From: Hirudinaria manillensis
Taxonomy: Eukaryota > Annelida > Clitellata > Hirudinida > Hirudinidae
NCBI GenBank assembly: GCA_034509925.1
Contig: CM067526.1
Span: 7,888,244-7,952,243, forward strand
DNA length: 64,000 nucleotides
Direction of reading: 5' to 3'
Shown piece by piece: positions 1-15,815 of this stretch (positions are counted from its first letter, which is position 1; every line of letters begins with the position of its first letter). A program made the position numbers and the translations under genes. The notes beneath the pieces are model-generated. The model had not been told where the DNA came from, searched no databases, and was given only the letters and a program-made list of their open reading frames with translations.

Positions 1-2425
1 CTACACGGTCCACCTTTTCAATCATTCATTCTTTCACTCTGTCGATTGAAAGAATGCCAGTCTGAGATAGGTATCTCTGTGTATCATGATATGTATCTGT
101 ATGCTATTTGGCTTCATTGTTAGGTGTAAATTGATAAAATGATGAGATCTCCCTTATAGATAGGCCCTCAAAGCTAATACCACCTTTTCTCTATGCGGCC
201 TTTTAGCTCAGTTTCGTCCTAACTTAATCTAACTTTCCCGGAGGCAAAGCGCTTATTAATTGATGATGGTATATAACAAAACGTTTATTAATTGATAACA
301 ATATATATTATTATATTATAATATATTATTTATTAAGCTCTAACCGTTATTCTCATGAAATATACGAAATGAATGTTGTCTTTAACAATTCGAGCCACCC
401 AAGAAATCTATTATAGTGATATTTGTTATTTTAAAAATCTGCCCCGACGTGCAATTACTTTGGAGCTTCATGTCAGATATATGTCTGTAAAATATCGCCC
501 ATTGTGCCCATGAAACGTGAAACCACGATTTGAATTATGTGAAATAAGAAGCTGAATTTAATGCAGTTTAGAGCTGTTATTTATAGTTGGAACTCATTAT
601 TCACAATTATATTTATCAATATTCGATGAATAAATTCTAATTGCCACTGACGTCAACCTTGATTGTTTCAAGGTTGTGATCTGGAATTGCAACTCGCACA
701 AAATACAGAAAAGTTCTTAAGAGATGATTCCCCCATTTTTTTTTTTTTATAATAGTAAGGCATTATTATTTATCATTACGAAGGATGAGACTTTAATAAT
801 AAAAAGAAACGTTTGATTGAAAAGTCTTCAAAATAGAGCGCCTAATTTATTAGGCTCAGCAATCGCTGGGAAAACAGAAGAAAAATGGTTTGCTTTATTA
901 GTTCCGCACACGTTTACCATTTCAGGTTTTTGATTTCGGGTTTCAATTCATTTCATGTCATTCTGGTTTTCTTTTTAATTAGATAAGATTCAAATTTCAT
1001 GGCCACCTGAAATAAGGCAAAAATAATTAAGACCAATTGTGCAAAACTTGAGTCCAGGTAACGTGGGCATCGTCGAGGGAGAAGAGTCGAGAAATCTATA
1101 GATCAATTCTTCACGACAGCATAGCACAGCAATAAATCGAAAGTAAAGAAATTCCAAATTCCAAAACAATTCGTCATTTTCGAACCTAGCCTCGCGGATT
1201 GCAAATCGGATTACATAGGAAATATGGAGTTAAATTGAATTCATCATAATTGGATAAAAATGTCGAAAGTTCTGCAGAATGCTGCTTGAATTTGTTATTC
1301 TCAGTAGTTACAATCTTTACTTATTTAATGTATAAAGTTTATTTTTAATATTGTTTTCTGCTATTTTTCTGTAGACGAGCTTTAAAGCAATCGTCATCGA
1401 TTATACTCTGAAGATCATCAACTCGAACGAAATGCGAAACGAAAAAATTTTCATAAAATTACAACTTTCATTAACTTATGACATTCACCTTCCTTCGCTC
1501 TGCTTTGGATAAATGGTTTCTTAACAATATATGCCATCAATAAACTTTTTATTACAAAAGCATTTCAATACTAAATTATCAAGATAGAACCGAAATTTCT
1601 GGCGATGGAATGCAACTGGGGATAAACGGGCAAATAAAGTTATTTAATAGCAGCCCATTTGATCGTCTTTCTACATATTGAGGAGAACTGATAAAATGTA
1701 ATTAATATATTGTTGATGAATTAGACTACAAGTTTTATTATATAAAATCAAGATATTTTTTTTATAAACGGAACCAATAGAAGCCCAGCTAAATGGATCA
1801 ACCTGTGTAAGCGACTGGAAGAGCCTCAAACATTTGCTCTGCAGAAATACATCAGCTGCTAATTGATCCAGGTGTCACTTGCTTGTCTAAGAAATATTGT
1901 TAATAAATAAATTTAATAAAATGTATGACATAAAATGAGTTTAATAAAAATTTATGGTCAAACTAGCCTGCGAATAGGTCTTGCGTGCGCACGACGTAAA
2001 ATGACACGATCTTGCAAGCAATAGAGTCTATAATGAAACATTATTTTAAATTACAATTTGTAATCTAGAAAGTTATGAGTCGCTTCTTGGCTCTTGAAAT
2101 CATCGCCATTTCATAGAACATATAATTTATTAAGCGTAGGTCGGCCACGTCGTTAGACTACCAATGTTTATTTTTTCTTAGTAAACAACTTCACATTTGA
2201 ATGTCGCTGTCTATATTTTAGAGCCTTTCTATTTCATTTAGGTAGATATCGGGACATCATTTTAAGAGATCTAATCGTGTTAACAGTAAAACATTAGTAG
2301 CAGAACGGAAACTTTGGATTATAAATAGTGGAAGTAATTTAGATTTTATAATTCATTGAAACTTCTAGCTACTTGGATCAACTAGATTATCAGAGTGTTT
2401 GAATTTTGTCTGCCAAGTTCTGAAA
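1..2425. other. AT-rich 5' flank of MON2, no gene seen
   Basis: No reading frame with coding character or family similarity is visible on either strand. The segment is AT-rich, with homopolymer runs (for example T-rich at about 737-750) and short palindromic AT stretches around 300-340. It presumably holds the promoter and 5' untranslated region of MON2, whose coding sequence begins at 2426, but I cannot point to a specific promoter element. Confidence 0.6.
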
Positions 2426-5400
2426 ATGGCTTATTCTTCAATTAACAATCAAAAAGTCGGAGATAAGAAATTATTGGATCCACTAATAGCTGATTTAATA
2501 ACACTGTCCTACGAATGTAAACGCAAGTATCAGCCAATCAAAGAGGTGAAGAGATGATATTGTCTGGATCATGAAACAAATTATCAACCTGGGGTTGAAT
2601 AAATTATGAATAATTGAAACTTTCTTTAACATGAATAATCTCAATTACTAATTATTGGCTTCTTTTTTAAATTTAAATTTAGATATAAATGAGAAAATAT
2701 TCAGAGGATATGGGCTATTGATTATGAAATTTTATCATGATATGCAATATCATTTAATGAAAAGCTATTGCAAACTATTTACATTGTCAGGCTGCAGAAG
2801 CATGCCAGTTGAAAGTAAGAGGAATTGGTGCAAGGTCTGAAAATGTCCTGGCAGGTTGGCTTCTTTGGTTTACTGGTGATATTAATTAACTTTAAATTAT
2901 TTCCAATTAATGGCTCCTTATTATCTATATAGATAAAAACATACATCATTCGATCCCTCTATAGGACTGTTGGCTGTGAGTACAGAAATAATTCAGCCAT
3001 TTGTCATGGGTTGTGACACCAAAAATCCAAAGATTGCACAGATGTCTCTCACAGCAATACAGAGGCTCATATCTCAACAAACGGTTAACGAGGTCTGTGC
3101 CGTTCAGATAACGTTTATCTTGCTATGTTACATGTTGTGATATTTTGTAATAAGGAGTGGATAATATTGGTAAGAGGTGGATGGCTTGTTGCTGTAATTT
3201 GATGAGCATCTGTTATAACAGGATAAAGTGATTATGATAATGATTTGCTTAACATGTAATATAACTGGATTTGCTTGACATGCAATATAACTGTATATAA
3301 ACTTTATACATATTTAAACATATTTACACATACGTAAACTGTATACATACTTTTGTAGGTATGAGATTTTTATTTTTAATGTTCAATTTCAATGTGGATT
3401 CATCCACAATAATGTGATGATTTGAATGTAAATAGTATGAATGAAATGGGAATGACAACTAATTCGATAACACAGGAAGCAGCACAAAACGTCGTCAGTT
3501 CCTTGTGGCTGCTGATGGAGGCTCGGATCGAGGAGCTGAAACTCCTGCAAACTGCCATCCTCCTCATCACCACAAACTCGATTGTCAAACATGAAACACT
3601 TTCCAAGGTGAGTTGAATTTATTCAAGCCATTGACATAAAAATACCAACCTAAATACTTTCTAAATCATCCACTACTTGGCATGATGATTGAACAAATTG
3701 GTCAATAGTATGTAGTGGCAATGGTCTTTACATGTTATGTTTGCAGCCAACATTGCCAGGGAGCACACTCATATATAGCATTGATATAAAATTTGTGGAA
3801 TATTTAAGAAGTGCCTTTTCTTCCTATCTGCCTGCACAAGGCACTCAAAAGATTGTTTAAATACAAATGTAAATATTAAAATTGGCCAATAATTGGTCCA
3901 TAACCAATATCTTTTGATTCTCTCAGGCTTTGGCCCTTTGCTTCAGAATGCATTTTGCCAAGGACAGCACAACGACGCACACTGCCGCTGCCACGGTCAG
4001 GCAGTTGGTGAGTGCAGTGTTTGATAGAGCTGTGGTTGAGGATGGATTGACAGTTACAGGTTGGATTTTAGCTTTTTGGTGATGATTATATATTGGTTTT
4101 ATTAACATTATTTTTGACATCATTCTCAACACCCTAATTGTTGTTGTTGCTATAGTTGTTGTTGTTGCTGCTATAGTTGTTATTATTATTATTACTTCAT
4201 TTTTTTAAGAAGTGCCAAACCAAATATAGGAATAATTGAATTTTTAAAAGTTAAATTGTTGGTTGGTTCTACTTTTTACAGTTTTTAATTACTTAATTTT
4301 CAGTTAATCTTCAGCCATTTTCTTTGGAAGAATTAAAGACTGGAAGCAAGAATGCCCCAAAGTCTCTCAGACCTTATGCTGGAGATGCTTTCCTCCTTTT
4401 CCAGGTTTTCCGACTTAATCTGTTGATCGTTCCTGTCGCATTTGCAACCATTTGTAAGATAATTTAATTATTTGTTTGTAATTTGATGTGTTGTACTCCT
4501 TCAAAGACACTGTTTGAGTGCATTTTATTATTAAACATTCATTCAAAGCTGAATTCATATATTTCATGCAATCATTTTAAATCTCCTCTCTTAATCAAAT
4601 ATGGCAAAACAGCTGGTTTTAGTGGTTGTCATCCATAAGTTCTGACACAGATCGCCTACACTGATTTATCTTAAAAGCAAAATTTGAAGAGTGAAAGTCG
4701 TTGTCTAAATGATTAATTTAATCACATTTAAAAAATTTAATGAAAATATCTCTGATGACCCCACGACATTTGACCCATATCACGGTTTATTTGATTATTT
4801 ATTGTATCATTTTTTGTCTGAAGGATTTTTGCCAATTACTTAATGCTGACCAGCCTTATTGGTTGCTCGGGATGACCGAAATGACCCGAGCCCTTTGCCT
4901 TGAACTCATGGAAGAAGTTCTGACCAACTACACTTCAGTGTTTCTTAAGGTTTGTCTTCTTAAAATTCTCATCTTCTGAATGTATTAAACATTATCATAA
5001 ATTATGTTATTAATTAATCTGCTCATGTGACCCATTTCCACCTTCATCATCAATTACTGTTCTACATGTCCATCAAGGACATGACTTGCCATTCGTTGAC
5101 ATCATTACCATGACTTCAGCATCCTGAGTTTACTTTCCTGCTGAGCGAGAAGGTCTGCCCCCATGTCATAAAGCTCTTTTCTCCAAGCATCAAGTACAGG
5201 GCTTACAAAGGAAACGTCAGTCCGTCCGTCTCGATTGGCACGGAGAGACCCTTTTTTCCTATCGTCATCCGACTTCTGAGGATCGTTTCAGTACTCATTC
5301 AGCATTATTACATAATTTTGGTTAGTTTTGCAACAATTACAAGTTTAGCAACAATTCAAATCTTAACTACAAGTTAAACAACTACAAACTACAAACAAAC

Positions 5401-8400
5401 TGAAAAATCAAACATTGAAACATTGCTTCTTGCATCTAGAATTACAATCAAAAGATAACATATTCACCTCTTTATCTGCAGCCAACAGAATGCGAGATAT
5501 TTTTATCTCTCCTCGTCAAGTTCCTCGATCCAGAAAAAACCAACTGGCAGAGGATAGCCTCCCTTGAAGTCATTGGAAGATTGTGCCTCAAACCTGCTCT
5601 CATCAAGTAATTTCAATCCGATCAGTCGATTCTATTTGTTCGATATTTCACTGTTGTTTTTCAATTTGTTTATCATCTAAAACACAAGAAAATAATTGTT
5701 TGAAATAAGTAAACAGGTGTATAAAAATGGCCACGGTCATAAAAATGGTCAATATCTTTTGAATATTAGACAGATTATAGTCTTTATGATTTCTATGCTT
5801 TGCAATCTATTGATATATATTAATTTTAAGGCATTATTTTCTTAATTAACTTGATTTGTTTCAGAAACTTTTGTGAATCTTACGACATGAAGCCTCATTC
5901 TACAAAAATCCTGCGTGACATCATCACTAGCATCGGGGTCTACATCCAATCACAATTCATCAATCCATCTCAAACTATTGCCAGCTCTGCATCCTCCAAT
6001 ATTGGTTTGTATAGGATTGTGAATTTTTGTTTTAAACAGAGATTTAAAATATATTTGGTTAAACAAAAGGTTATGATTGATTATAATTTAACCAAATTTA
6101 TTTTAAATCTTTAATTTGTATAAATATAAATATAGTCGATTTTAAAGGGCTACCTGCCTCTGGCACCAGCAGTGCTTTTTAGTAACCATTTATGTTGCAC
6201 TTTTCACCGAGGGAACCCATTGCAATGCAAGATGGGTTTCAAACGTGATGACGTCCATTACTGTTGCCACATAACCGGTCGATCTAAATCTTATGCCCGT
6301 GTCGAATGAATTGATGACTAGTCGTTATTTGTAAACACAGGTGTTAAACCAGGTGAAAACAACTTCCAGCAGGTGAGCATGAGCCCTCCGACAGGCCTGA
6401 CACCCCCTCAGGTCTTTTTCTTCTATCGAAACATTTGGGTACCTCTCGTTCTTAACATAGGCGCAGCTCAGGGTTCACAGAAATCAATAGTGTGAGCATT
6501 CATTCCGTTAACTCGCTCTTTTCAAACGACGTGCATTTAAAATGCAATCAAACATCATTGGAACATATTTTACTGTCGGTTAATGTTTAGGACGATGTGT
6601 CGGTATTTATAAAGCGTTCCTGTCCTTCGAACAGCTTGGAGATGTTGGACAAGTCGGACGCACCAAACTCCGTGGAGGGTTACGGCCTCTCCCTAGCTTT
6701 CCTCTGCATCCTGGATGTCGTTAAATCCATACAAGCCATCATCCCCATATCGAAGTCTCCTGCATCATCATCATCGCCATCTTCGACCTCACCGCCGTCA
6801 TCGTCGCCCCCGGCGACCTTGGAGAGTTCCACTTGTTCGGATGCTCCCGCAGCCCCCTCCTCTGCCGATTGCATCTCCCCTCGGTCATCGTCGTCGTCGT
6901 CGTCACCAGTTTCGGCTTCTGAAGACAAGGAAGGAAACGATTGTAAAGGTGGTAATTTTGTAATTTTTGTTTTTTTTATAAAATGTGGGCTTTTTGTTGA
7001 GTTGAGTTGTGATGTTTCATTGCAATTGCCGTGTCATGATTACATGGTTGTTCATGTGCCATTAGGGGATCAAAGATAGAATTATTTATTATTAATAATA
7101 TTCATCATTTATTTATTTATTGATTTATTAGTAATAATAGATTACCTTTTTGAAGCCACTTGGCTTTTTAAGAACGTTGTAACTAGTACTTAAATAATTG
7201 AAATAATATTGTGGAATAACCTGGTTGTTGTAGCAAAAATGATGTTCGATCAGTTAATAATGTCGAGCTGGTGTGGGGTTCTCTCTGCTTTGAGTCTCCT
7301 TTTGGATGCCAGGTTTGTTGTAATTATTATTTGATAATTTTTTTTTATAAGAAATTAATATTAGATGTAAATGCTTTGCTTCAGATGGTCTTTAATGTTA
7401 TAATTATTTCTTTATTAAATCCCCTAATAGATTACACACTGCAAAAATTTGAAAGTTACAAGATAAAAAGAAACTAATTGGAAATCAAATACAATAAAAT
7501 ATAAAAATAAACTAATAAAAAAATAACAATAAAAATAATCTGTCATTGCAATAATTATTAATAACAAATTGAAAGAAAATATTGCCCTTTGATAACGAAT
7601 TTGAACATCGCAGCATGGATGATCAAGTGAACGAATCCATCCTTCGGTCGCTCACAACGTTCACCACCCTCTGCGGCTCGATGGGCCTGTCAGTCCCCCG
7701 TGACGCCTTCGTGACTGCCCTCTGCAAGGCCTCCCTGCCCGTCCACTACACCCTTCAAGCCCTGGGTGGTCCCTCTTCTTCTTCCTCATCCTCTGCTTCT
7801 GCCGGAGCCTCCTTTTGTAGCTCGGGAAGTGTTACCGACTTAAAGCCCGGTCGGTGACTTCGTTAGATTTTTATTAATTAACGATATTTTTAATTAACCA
7901 TAATTAATTGCATTAATTTTGATTTGCAACCAGTTTATTTATTCGATCGGTCCTTTGTTTACAAAGTTATTGTGTACCAAAAAAAAAATCTATATTCTTT
8001 GGTATAGCTCTTTATTATCAATTTATAATGTTAAAATAATCAATTAATTGTGTTAAAGTAAATTTTTTATTTATTATCTTTTTTATCATTCAATTAACAT
8101 CTAATTTCAGGTTCTCGTCCGAGCCAGACGGATTTGCAGGCTTCGTTCAACGAACCAATACAAAGCAGTCAGGTTGTGGTTGTAGGGACGGCCCTTCACA
8201 CGGGATTGTCCAATCAGAATGCTTATCAGGGACCAGTCATGGTGAGTTTATGTTTTTAATGTTTTATTGTTTCATTAACCATAATTAATGTTAAATATTT
8301 AATCAATCAATATCAGGAACGTGAATTAATTTTTGATTTTTGCTGACAAAATTTTAAAAAGTTCTATGCATAAGTAAATTAGTTTTCAAATTACATTTAC

Positions 8401-11400
8401 CTTGAATTACATGAATTAATTTAATTAATAAATCAGTAAATAAATAAATAATTTAATCAATTAATCAGTTGAAATTAATTAAGAAATTGTTGACATTGCA
8501 AGTAATTAATAGTTAACTTGAAGAATTCACTTTGCTCTTTAAATGTTAAATGAGCAGTTAAATGCTCAACAGTTAACAGCCAAGAATATCCACTGCATGA
8601 AGACATTGCTGGAAATGTCCATGAATCATGGAGGATTACTTGGTACTTCATGGAATCAGATTCTGACAACTTTACAGGTATTTCATTGTTTTGCATAATT
8701 TTGAATATTTATTGCATATTTATTGTTATTTTTATTGTTTAATAATCATTTTAGGATGATTACCATGTGAATTTCTTTTTATAAAAGACTCATAACAGAA
8801 ATGAGATGATGAACTCACATGCATAATTAGCCTAATATTTTCTGTGCTTTTTATTTGTTGTTAAATCTTTTAAATCATGGACTGAATTAAATGTTGTTTA
8901 ACCTGTCAGCACCTGGTATGGATTCTGGGCTTGAAGCCAACAACCAATGGGAGCATGAAGGCGTCGCAGTTGGCATCCGACAACGTCAACTCCGTCATCA
9001 CCACCTCCATCATGTCCGACCTGCCCTTCCTCTCTGCCCAACTTTCGCAGCTCTTCGAGAGTTCTCGGTAAAATGACGACGTCATCGTCGAATATCGTTT
9101 TTGTTTGTGAATATATAATCTCTTTTTAATATTTAATTTTTTAAAAATATTTAATTAATATTTAAATAAATGAAAGTTACAGAAAATGACAAAGTTTTTT
9201 GTCGAAAAATGATTGAATTTAATTTTGATTTCAGTGATCTTGATGACGTTTCTCTTCATCATCTCGTGAACGCCTTGTGCAAGTTGTCATCAGAATCCAT
9301 GGATGTCGGATATACCAACAGAGTGAGTGGTTCTTTTTGTTTTTATTAAAGTGACATTATTAATTAAAAACTATTACACGATTAAATAGATATTATTTAA
9401 TAATAAATATTATTCCAATCAAATAATGTTTTCAAATTGAAAAGACTTATAGTATTTAATATGAAGGGACCATATTAATTGTTGAACTACATCAGTCTAC
9501 ATTTATAATGCCTCATTAAATATTCATGTAACAAGGAACCTTCCTTGTTTGCCGTTGCAAAATTACTGGAGACGGGGTTGGTGAACTTGTGGAGAGTTGA
9601 AGTCGTTTGGGGTCCTGTTACTGGACACCTTTTGGAGGTTTGTTTTGGGGGTGTTTTTGTCTTTTTTTTTTATTTAAATTGTTTTTATTATAAATTGTTT
9701 TTATTATAAATTGTTTTTATTATAAATTGTTTTATTTTGTGTCTCCTGTTAATAATAACTGTTAATAAAATCCTTTTTAATAGATTGTAACTTTTTGTTA
9801 AGCCATATTAGAATTTAATAAAATTTTAAATAAAAAGAAACTGAAGTTTTGGATGGTTCATCATCTAATTTGTTTATTGATTTGTATGATGGAATCAAGA
9901 AATTGTCTTGAAAATATATATTATAATGTCTTGAAAACCAGGCCTGTCAGCATCCGCAATCCTTGATGAGAACGTGGGCAGCAGAGTCCATCACGATGCT
10001 CATCAAGTCTTCGTTCCAGTTCAAACATCAACCACCTCTTGGTGAACAGCCAGTGAGTCGTACTCGGTTCCGCTTCAGCGATCGACCGTTTTTATTATCT
10101 TTCTCGGATGATTCGTTCGAGTTTCGGTTTCTTTTGAGTTTAAAGCCTCGTGTTACGGAAAATGAAAAATATTTGCTTTTTTATAGAAATTATGTTTTAT
10201 TAAATGCTTTATTAAATCTTGCCTTGTAATTTTTAATTTCACAGATTTTTATTTCTTAACTGTTAATATTAATTTTACTGTTGTTGTTGTTGTGACTTTT
10301 TGTCAACAGAAACTGCAGTCAAAACTATTGGTCCCCCTGCAAGAGCTTTCCAATGTCACGCACGTCGACATCAGACAGAAACAACTCGACTGCGTCCTCC
10401 AGGTCATCCAGAACTTTGGAGAGCACCTGTGCGATGATGGATGGTCCTTGATTCTCAATATTTTGGGATCAGTTACAATCAGCCAGAGGTATGTTTTGTG
10501 TTTGATAATGATTTCATTTCATGATTTCAAACTCAGGCATTTATAATAGAAGGAGGTTTTTATGTATTAGAGGTAATAATCATAATCATAATCACTTTGA
10601 TGACATGTGATGATGGTTTGAAATATCAAGTATTTGATACTAGTACATGTGTAGTATCTGTTACTTTATGGTATCTGCTAAATACCTTTTATAGCCAGTG
10701 GTGTGATACTAAATCATAAATTACTTTCCTGGCTCTAGTTTTGGACATTTCATAATTTAATTTATATTTGCTCGTTTAATTGATTTTCTTCTTTTTCTCA
10801 AATAATACTTTTGTTAATTGGACAGCGAGTCCCTCATCAGGTCAGCATTCCAGAGTCTCCAATTGGTCGTGACGGACTTCCTTCTGACTCTGCCGTGTCA
10901 CCACCTTCAGTTGTGCGTCGACGTCGTCTCAATGTTTGGAGTGCAAAACCAGGAGTTGAACATAAGCCTCACTGCTGTCGGATTGTTGGCGAGTCATTTT
11001 AATCATATTCACGAATATTCATAAATATTCTTGTTTCTTTGACTTATTTTTTTGGATACTCCATTCCTGAATGGCAAACCCTCAACATGAAATATTCATG
11101 ATACATTAACATGATTTCACATTAACATTTACTATTTGTTATTATTTAACTAATTGCAAACCAATTCTCTTCAATTAATTATTTTTAAACATTTCAGTGG
11201 AACATTGCCGACCACTTTTCCCAATCTCGACTGAAAATAAAAGATGACCTCGAATCGAAGGATCGAACGGAAAAGCTGTCTCCCCTCGCTTCCTCCTCCT
11301 CCTCCTCGGGCGACGACCTTTCGACCTCGCGACAAAGAGAACCTCTTCCTCCTTTCGACGGCCTGTGGATGTCGTTGTATCTCAGACTCGGACGACTGTG

Positions 11401-14400
11401 CGTCGATCAAAGACCCGCGGTCAGGAAAAGTGCCGGTCAGACTTTGTTCTCCATGATCGGGGCGCACGGGCAGCTGCTTCGGTCGCCGTCCTGGCACACG
11501 GTGCTCTGGAAGGTCTTGTTTTGTCTGGTTCTTTTTTTTTAACGAAAAGATAAAAGCATTTTATTAATTAATTGATTGATTAATTAATTAATTATTTTGA
11601 TTAATTATTTATTTTGTTCTTATGCCTGCAGCCTGAAATGGATGGATTTCGTTTCATAACTCATAAGTAATGAAAATATATTTTCCATCTCGAGAATGGT
11701 TTCAATTAATTATTCATTGTAAAATCCTTATTTTTATGTTTTAATATTTAATTTGCTTTGGTTGCCTTCTTCAGGTGCTCTTTCCGCTCCTAGAGAACGT
11801 CAAACGACTTTCAAACCAAGCCGCGGAAAACAAATCCGACTCTTCCGGAAAGTCCGGGAACATTCTCATGCATCACTCTAGGGATACGGCCGAGAAGCAA
11901 TGGGCAGAGACGAGATTCCTGACCTTGGCTGGTGTTGTGAGAGTTGCCAGTCTTAAGAGGAAAACCCTTCAGTTGCTTGGTTAGCATTTCTTTCACAACG
12001 AAACATCTTTTCATCTGAAATGTCTTAAACGTTCATGACTCGAGATGTATTGATCTCCTATCTGCGTTCATGACTCGAGATGTATTGATCTCCTATCTGC
12101 GTTCATGACTCGATGTATTGATCTCCTATCTGCGTTCATGACTCGAAATGTATTGATCTCCTATCTACGTTCGTGACTCGAGATGTATTGATCTCCTATC
12201 TGCGTTCATGACTCGATGTATTGATCTCCTATCTGCGTTCAATCTCAACTCGTTAAGGTTGTTTTAGTTGTTATCGTAGTTAATATTATTTTGTTTGTTA
12301 TTGTTATTATTTATTACTTCCTTCAGGAGACTTCATGAGGTCGTGGGCCTTACTACTGGAACACATAGAGGATTCGGCACTGTGCAGAAATGCAGAGGTG
12401 TCTCTGGCAGCACTCAAGAGCTTCCAAGAACTGTTGAACATCAACAAAGAACTTCCATCGAATGCTTCCAGCGACCACAAAGTCGACGAGTTGTTTTCGG
12501 AAAGAAACTCGAAAGTCGAGATTCCTCCTCCTTCGCTCGACCAAAGCGACGACCTTCCGGCGTCCGACAGACCTCCGTTGCCGGAAAAGGACGAACTGAC
12601 CCTGTGGATCGGGGCGTGGAGGGTCTGGAGGAACATCGGCCTCGCGTCCACTTCTCCGACGACGTCGACTCCTTTTGCGACGTCGTCGTCGTCGACTTCG
12701 CTGTCTTCTTTGGGTTCAGAAAATGTTTATGTTCCTTCTCAGGTTCTGCTGCAATTTTTTTTCGTAACGTTATCATCATCATAATCATCTTTAATAATGC
12801 ATTTAATAATTTAATGATAGGTAATATTTTTAAAATTATAAAATCAGATATTTCTTGTAAATAAAAAATATATCAACTCTTTTTTTTTGGATGCTGATTT
12901 GAATTAGAAATTAGAAAGTGGAAAACATTAAAATCCAATATTTCATGAATTCTTGACATACAAGTTGCTTATTTTTTTTGTTTTGCCAGGCATTCCTGAC
13001 ATCACTGATTCAGACATTTCCTGGTTTGTACGTTCACATCAGAGGACACTTCGTAACTGCCGAACTGCAGAAGTTGTTCCACGTTTTCCAAAAAGCCCTC
13101 TGCGTCCCCGTCCACAGCTCTTCCTCCTCCTTCTTCATCATGTCGAACGATCTCTCGATCACCGCACTTCAGGAGGCAATACTGGAATCCATCAAGTTGC
13201 TCGTCAAGGTTTTAGTTTTGCAGATTTATTATTTATTTATTCATTATTTATTTATTTATTATCACAACTTTTATGGCTAATAGGAATATTAACAACTTTA
13301 TTATTATTATTATTGTTGTTGTTATTAATATTTTTATTGACTAACGGATCGGATTCCAATCTTCCATCCATCATCAGGACGGATTAGACGATCCAGAAGT
13401 GATGTCCGCGACGTACGCAGAATTATTTGAGAGGATGTTGCCATTTATCGAGTACTCAGTACACAATCCAAAACCGGAAAAACCCGAGGACGACTGGAAT
13501 GCCAAGTTCATGACGACCAGTGGAGCAGGAAGCAGCAACAACAAGGTCAGTGATTTATTGTCTTAACTGGTTTTTTTAAGTCTTTTTGTGTAATTAAATT
13601 AAATTGTAGATTTTTCTCAGAACTTATATATTAACAATATGAAATATTTTTCTTGATTTATTAACTTATTTTGCATAAGTTTTGAACATCACACTAATTT
13701 ATTAATCGCTTGTTGATAGTTAATAATTTAATAAATAAACAATTTAATAAATTAATAATTTAATATTTATGAAATAAGAAAGTGTTTGTCATTTAATCAT
13801 TTCAATTATTAAATCCATTAATTTAATTTAATTCCAGGGTGATTGGATCGCATCGAACTTTGTTCCTTTCTCCGAGTCAATCATAAAAGTCATCATGGAC
13901 ATGTACAGGGCGTCTGCAAACAACATGGCCGTCATCAAAAGTTACACTTGCAAGAAGATTATAAAAGTAAGTTCTTTCGTTAATAATTAGAGCTTTAAGC
14001 TGAGATTCACCTTTCAAAACTTTCAAAACTGAAACCGTGCAATCGATGCGTCACGTCATTCCTGACATGCGTCATTGACATACGCGCAGGCATTGAAGCT
14101 GCCTCTCCTGATGAAATACAAATGTCCATCGAAGTCAACATGGACCCTTTCCATTAAGTCTCTCCTCTCGGCACTAAAAATAAGTCTGCCCATTGCCAAA
14201 AGATATGGTTAATAATGTTTGTTTCATTACATTCATTACATGACTTGCATTATTTACTATTTTATCATCAAATAATCTTCAAATGATATTCTATCACATT
14301 TCACAGGTTTTTATTAATCTGTTTGGTTTAAATTGATTAATTTAATCTTAATTCGTATATTAATAATAGTTTATTTTTTAAATAATAAATATTCATTTCA

Positions 14401-15780
14401 TTTGGAAGCAATTTAACCTTTGATCGTCCTTCAGAAAAAGAATTTCACGACATGTGGATTGAACTCGGAGAAGCACTCGAAAGTTTTCTATTTTCAGCCC
14501 AGTTAGAAGTTGCTTAACTATTTAATAGTTAATTTATTATTAAACATTTATTTAAATTTATTCATTAACATTTAATTAACTCTTTAAGTTATTTAATATA
14601 AAAGACAATTTCATTATCTTCAAATTCACTGCTATTGTTCTTTTGATATTAGTCCAAATCCAACTATGTTGACCATGGAGGATTTTGAAAAAGATGAATC
14701 CCTGGACTGTCATGTACGTGTCAAACGATGATGATGATGATGATGTCAATTTAAATGATATTTATAGTTATAAAACTTTAATAAATTAGTGAGTATTTGT
14801 TGATTTACTCATAAAATGAAGATTAAGTTTTTATTTACTTTTAATCGTTTTCATTTACTTCTTGTTTCTCACTTAAAGTTTTTAATTATTGTATGAATAT
14901 CATGCAAAACTCTTGAGTTTGAGAAGAAGTTTCAGATAAGAAGTTAATATTTTATTAACTAATATTTTATTACATTTTGTTAATAATTACTATTTAGACC
15001 GTATAATAAAACTTATTAAATAATTTGTTAATTAATTTCCAACAGGTGATTGAAACAATCAGAGATGAGATCCTGCCTTATTCAAAGAAATTACCAAACG
15101 ATTTTGTTTCAAAAGTCATATCCATCCTTAATAAGGGCTCCATTCACACCATCACGTCTTCAAATTTCCTCGGTTAATTATTCGTTAAAGCATCGGCATT
15201 TTTAATTATCTTTTATATAAATTTATAATTTATTATTCATTACTTGGCACACACCTTAGATGCAATAGTTTCATGGCAACAGTCATGAGTCATGTTTGAA
15301 GCACAAGGTGCCTTGAGAGAGTGGTGGACTTTACAACAATAATAATGACAATAAAATTATAATAATAATAATAATAATAACAATACTAGTATTATTGTAT
15401 ATCAATTTTTGGATTTCTTCATGAATTTGGAAAGTTTGATTTTATATGTCATTGTTTTGTTCTAATTTTAGAAACGGATTCCACGAACAGGTTGAGGGAG
15501 GACTTTGCCAAAGTATGCTTTGAAACACTGCTCCAGTTCTCCTTTGTTCACAACCAATCACAGGATAAGAAATTGGGTCAAGATGGAAGTGAAGGAAGTG
15601 GTGTCATAACCAACCTTGCCATTGAATCACTGCTGGAAAAATGCAGAAATGTTCTTATAAAGTACATTGAAGATACCAGCCATTGTGGGAATTTCCCACT
15701 GCCTAGGCTAGTTTCTATTTTGTTGATAAATATTAGTTTTGCTTTGCTTTTTATTCCTTAGAGAAAAAAAAGGATGTTAA

Positions 15781-15815
<35 letters not shown>

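Noticed and set aside
207..225. tRNA A-box-like sequence (TTTAGCTCAGTTTCG)
   Set aside because: No matching B box, acceptor stem or anticodon arm follows at the right distances.
6597..7079. 160-codon frame read as a separate gene
   Set aside because: Its central part is MON2 exon 12 (6635-6948) with a Ser/Pro-rich insertion; both ends are intron read-through.
12031..12236. Regularly spaced repeats resembling a CRISPR array
   Set aside because: Units are directly tandem with no unique spacers, and the host is a eukaryotic intron.
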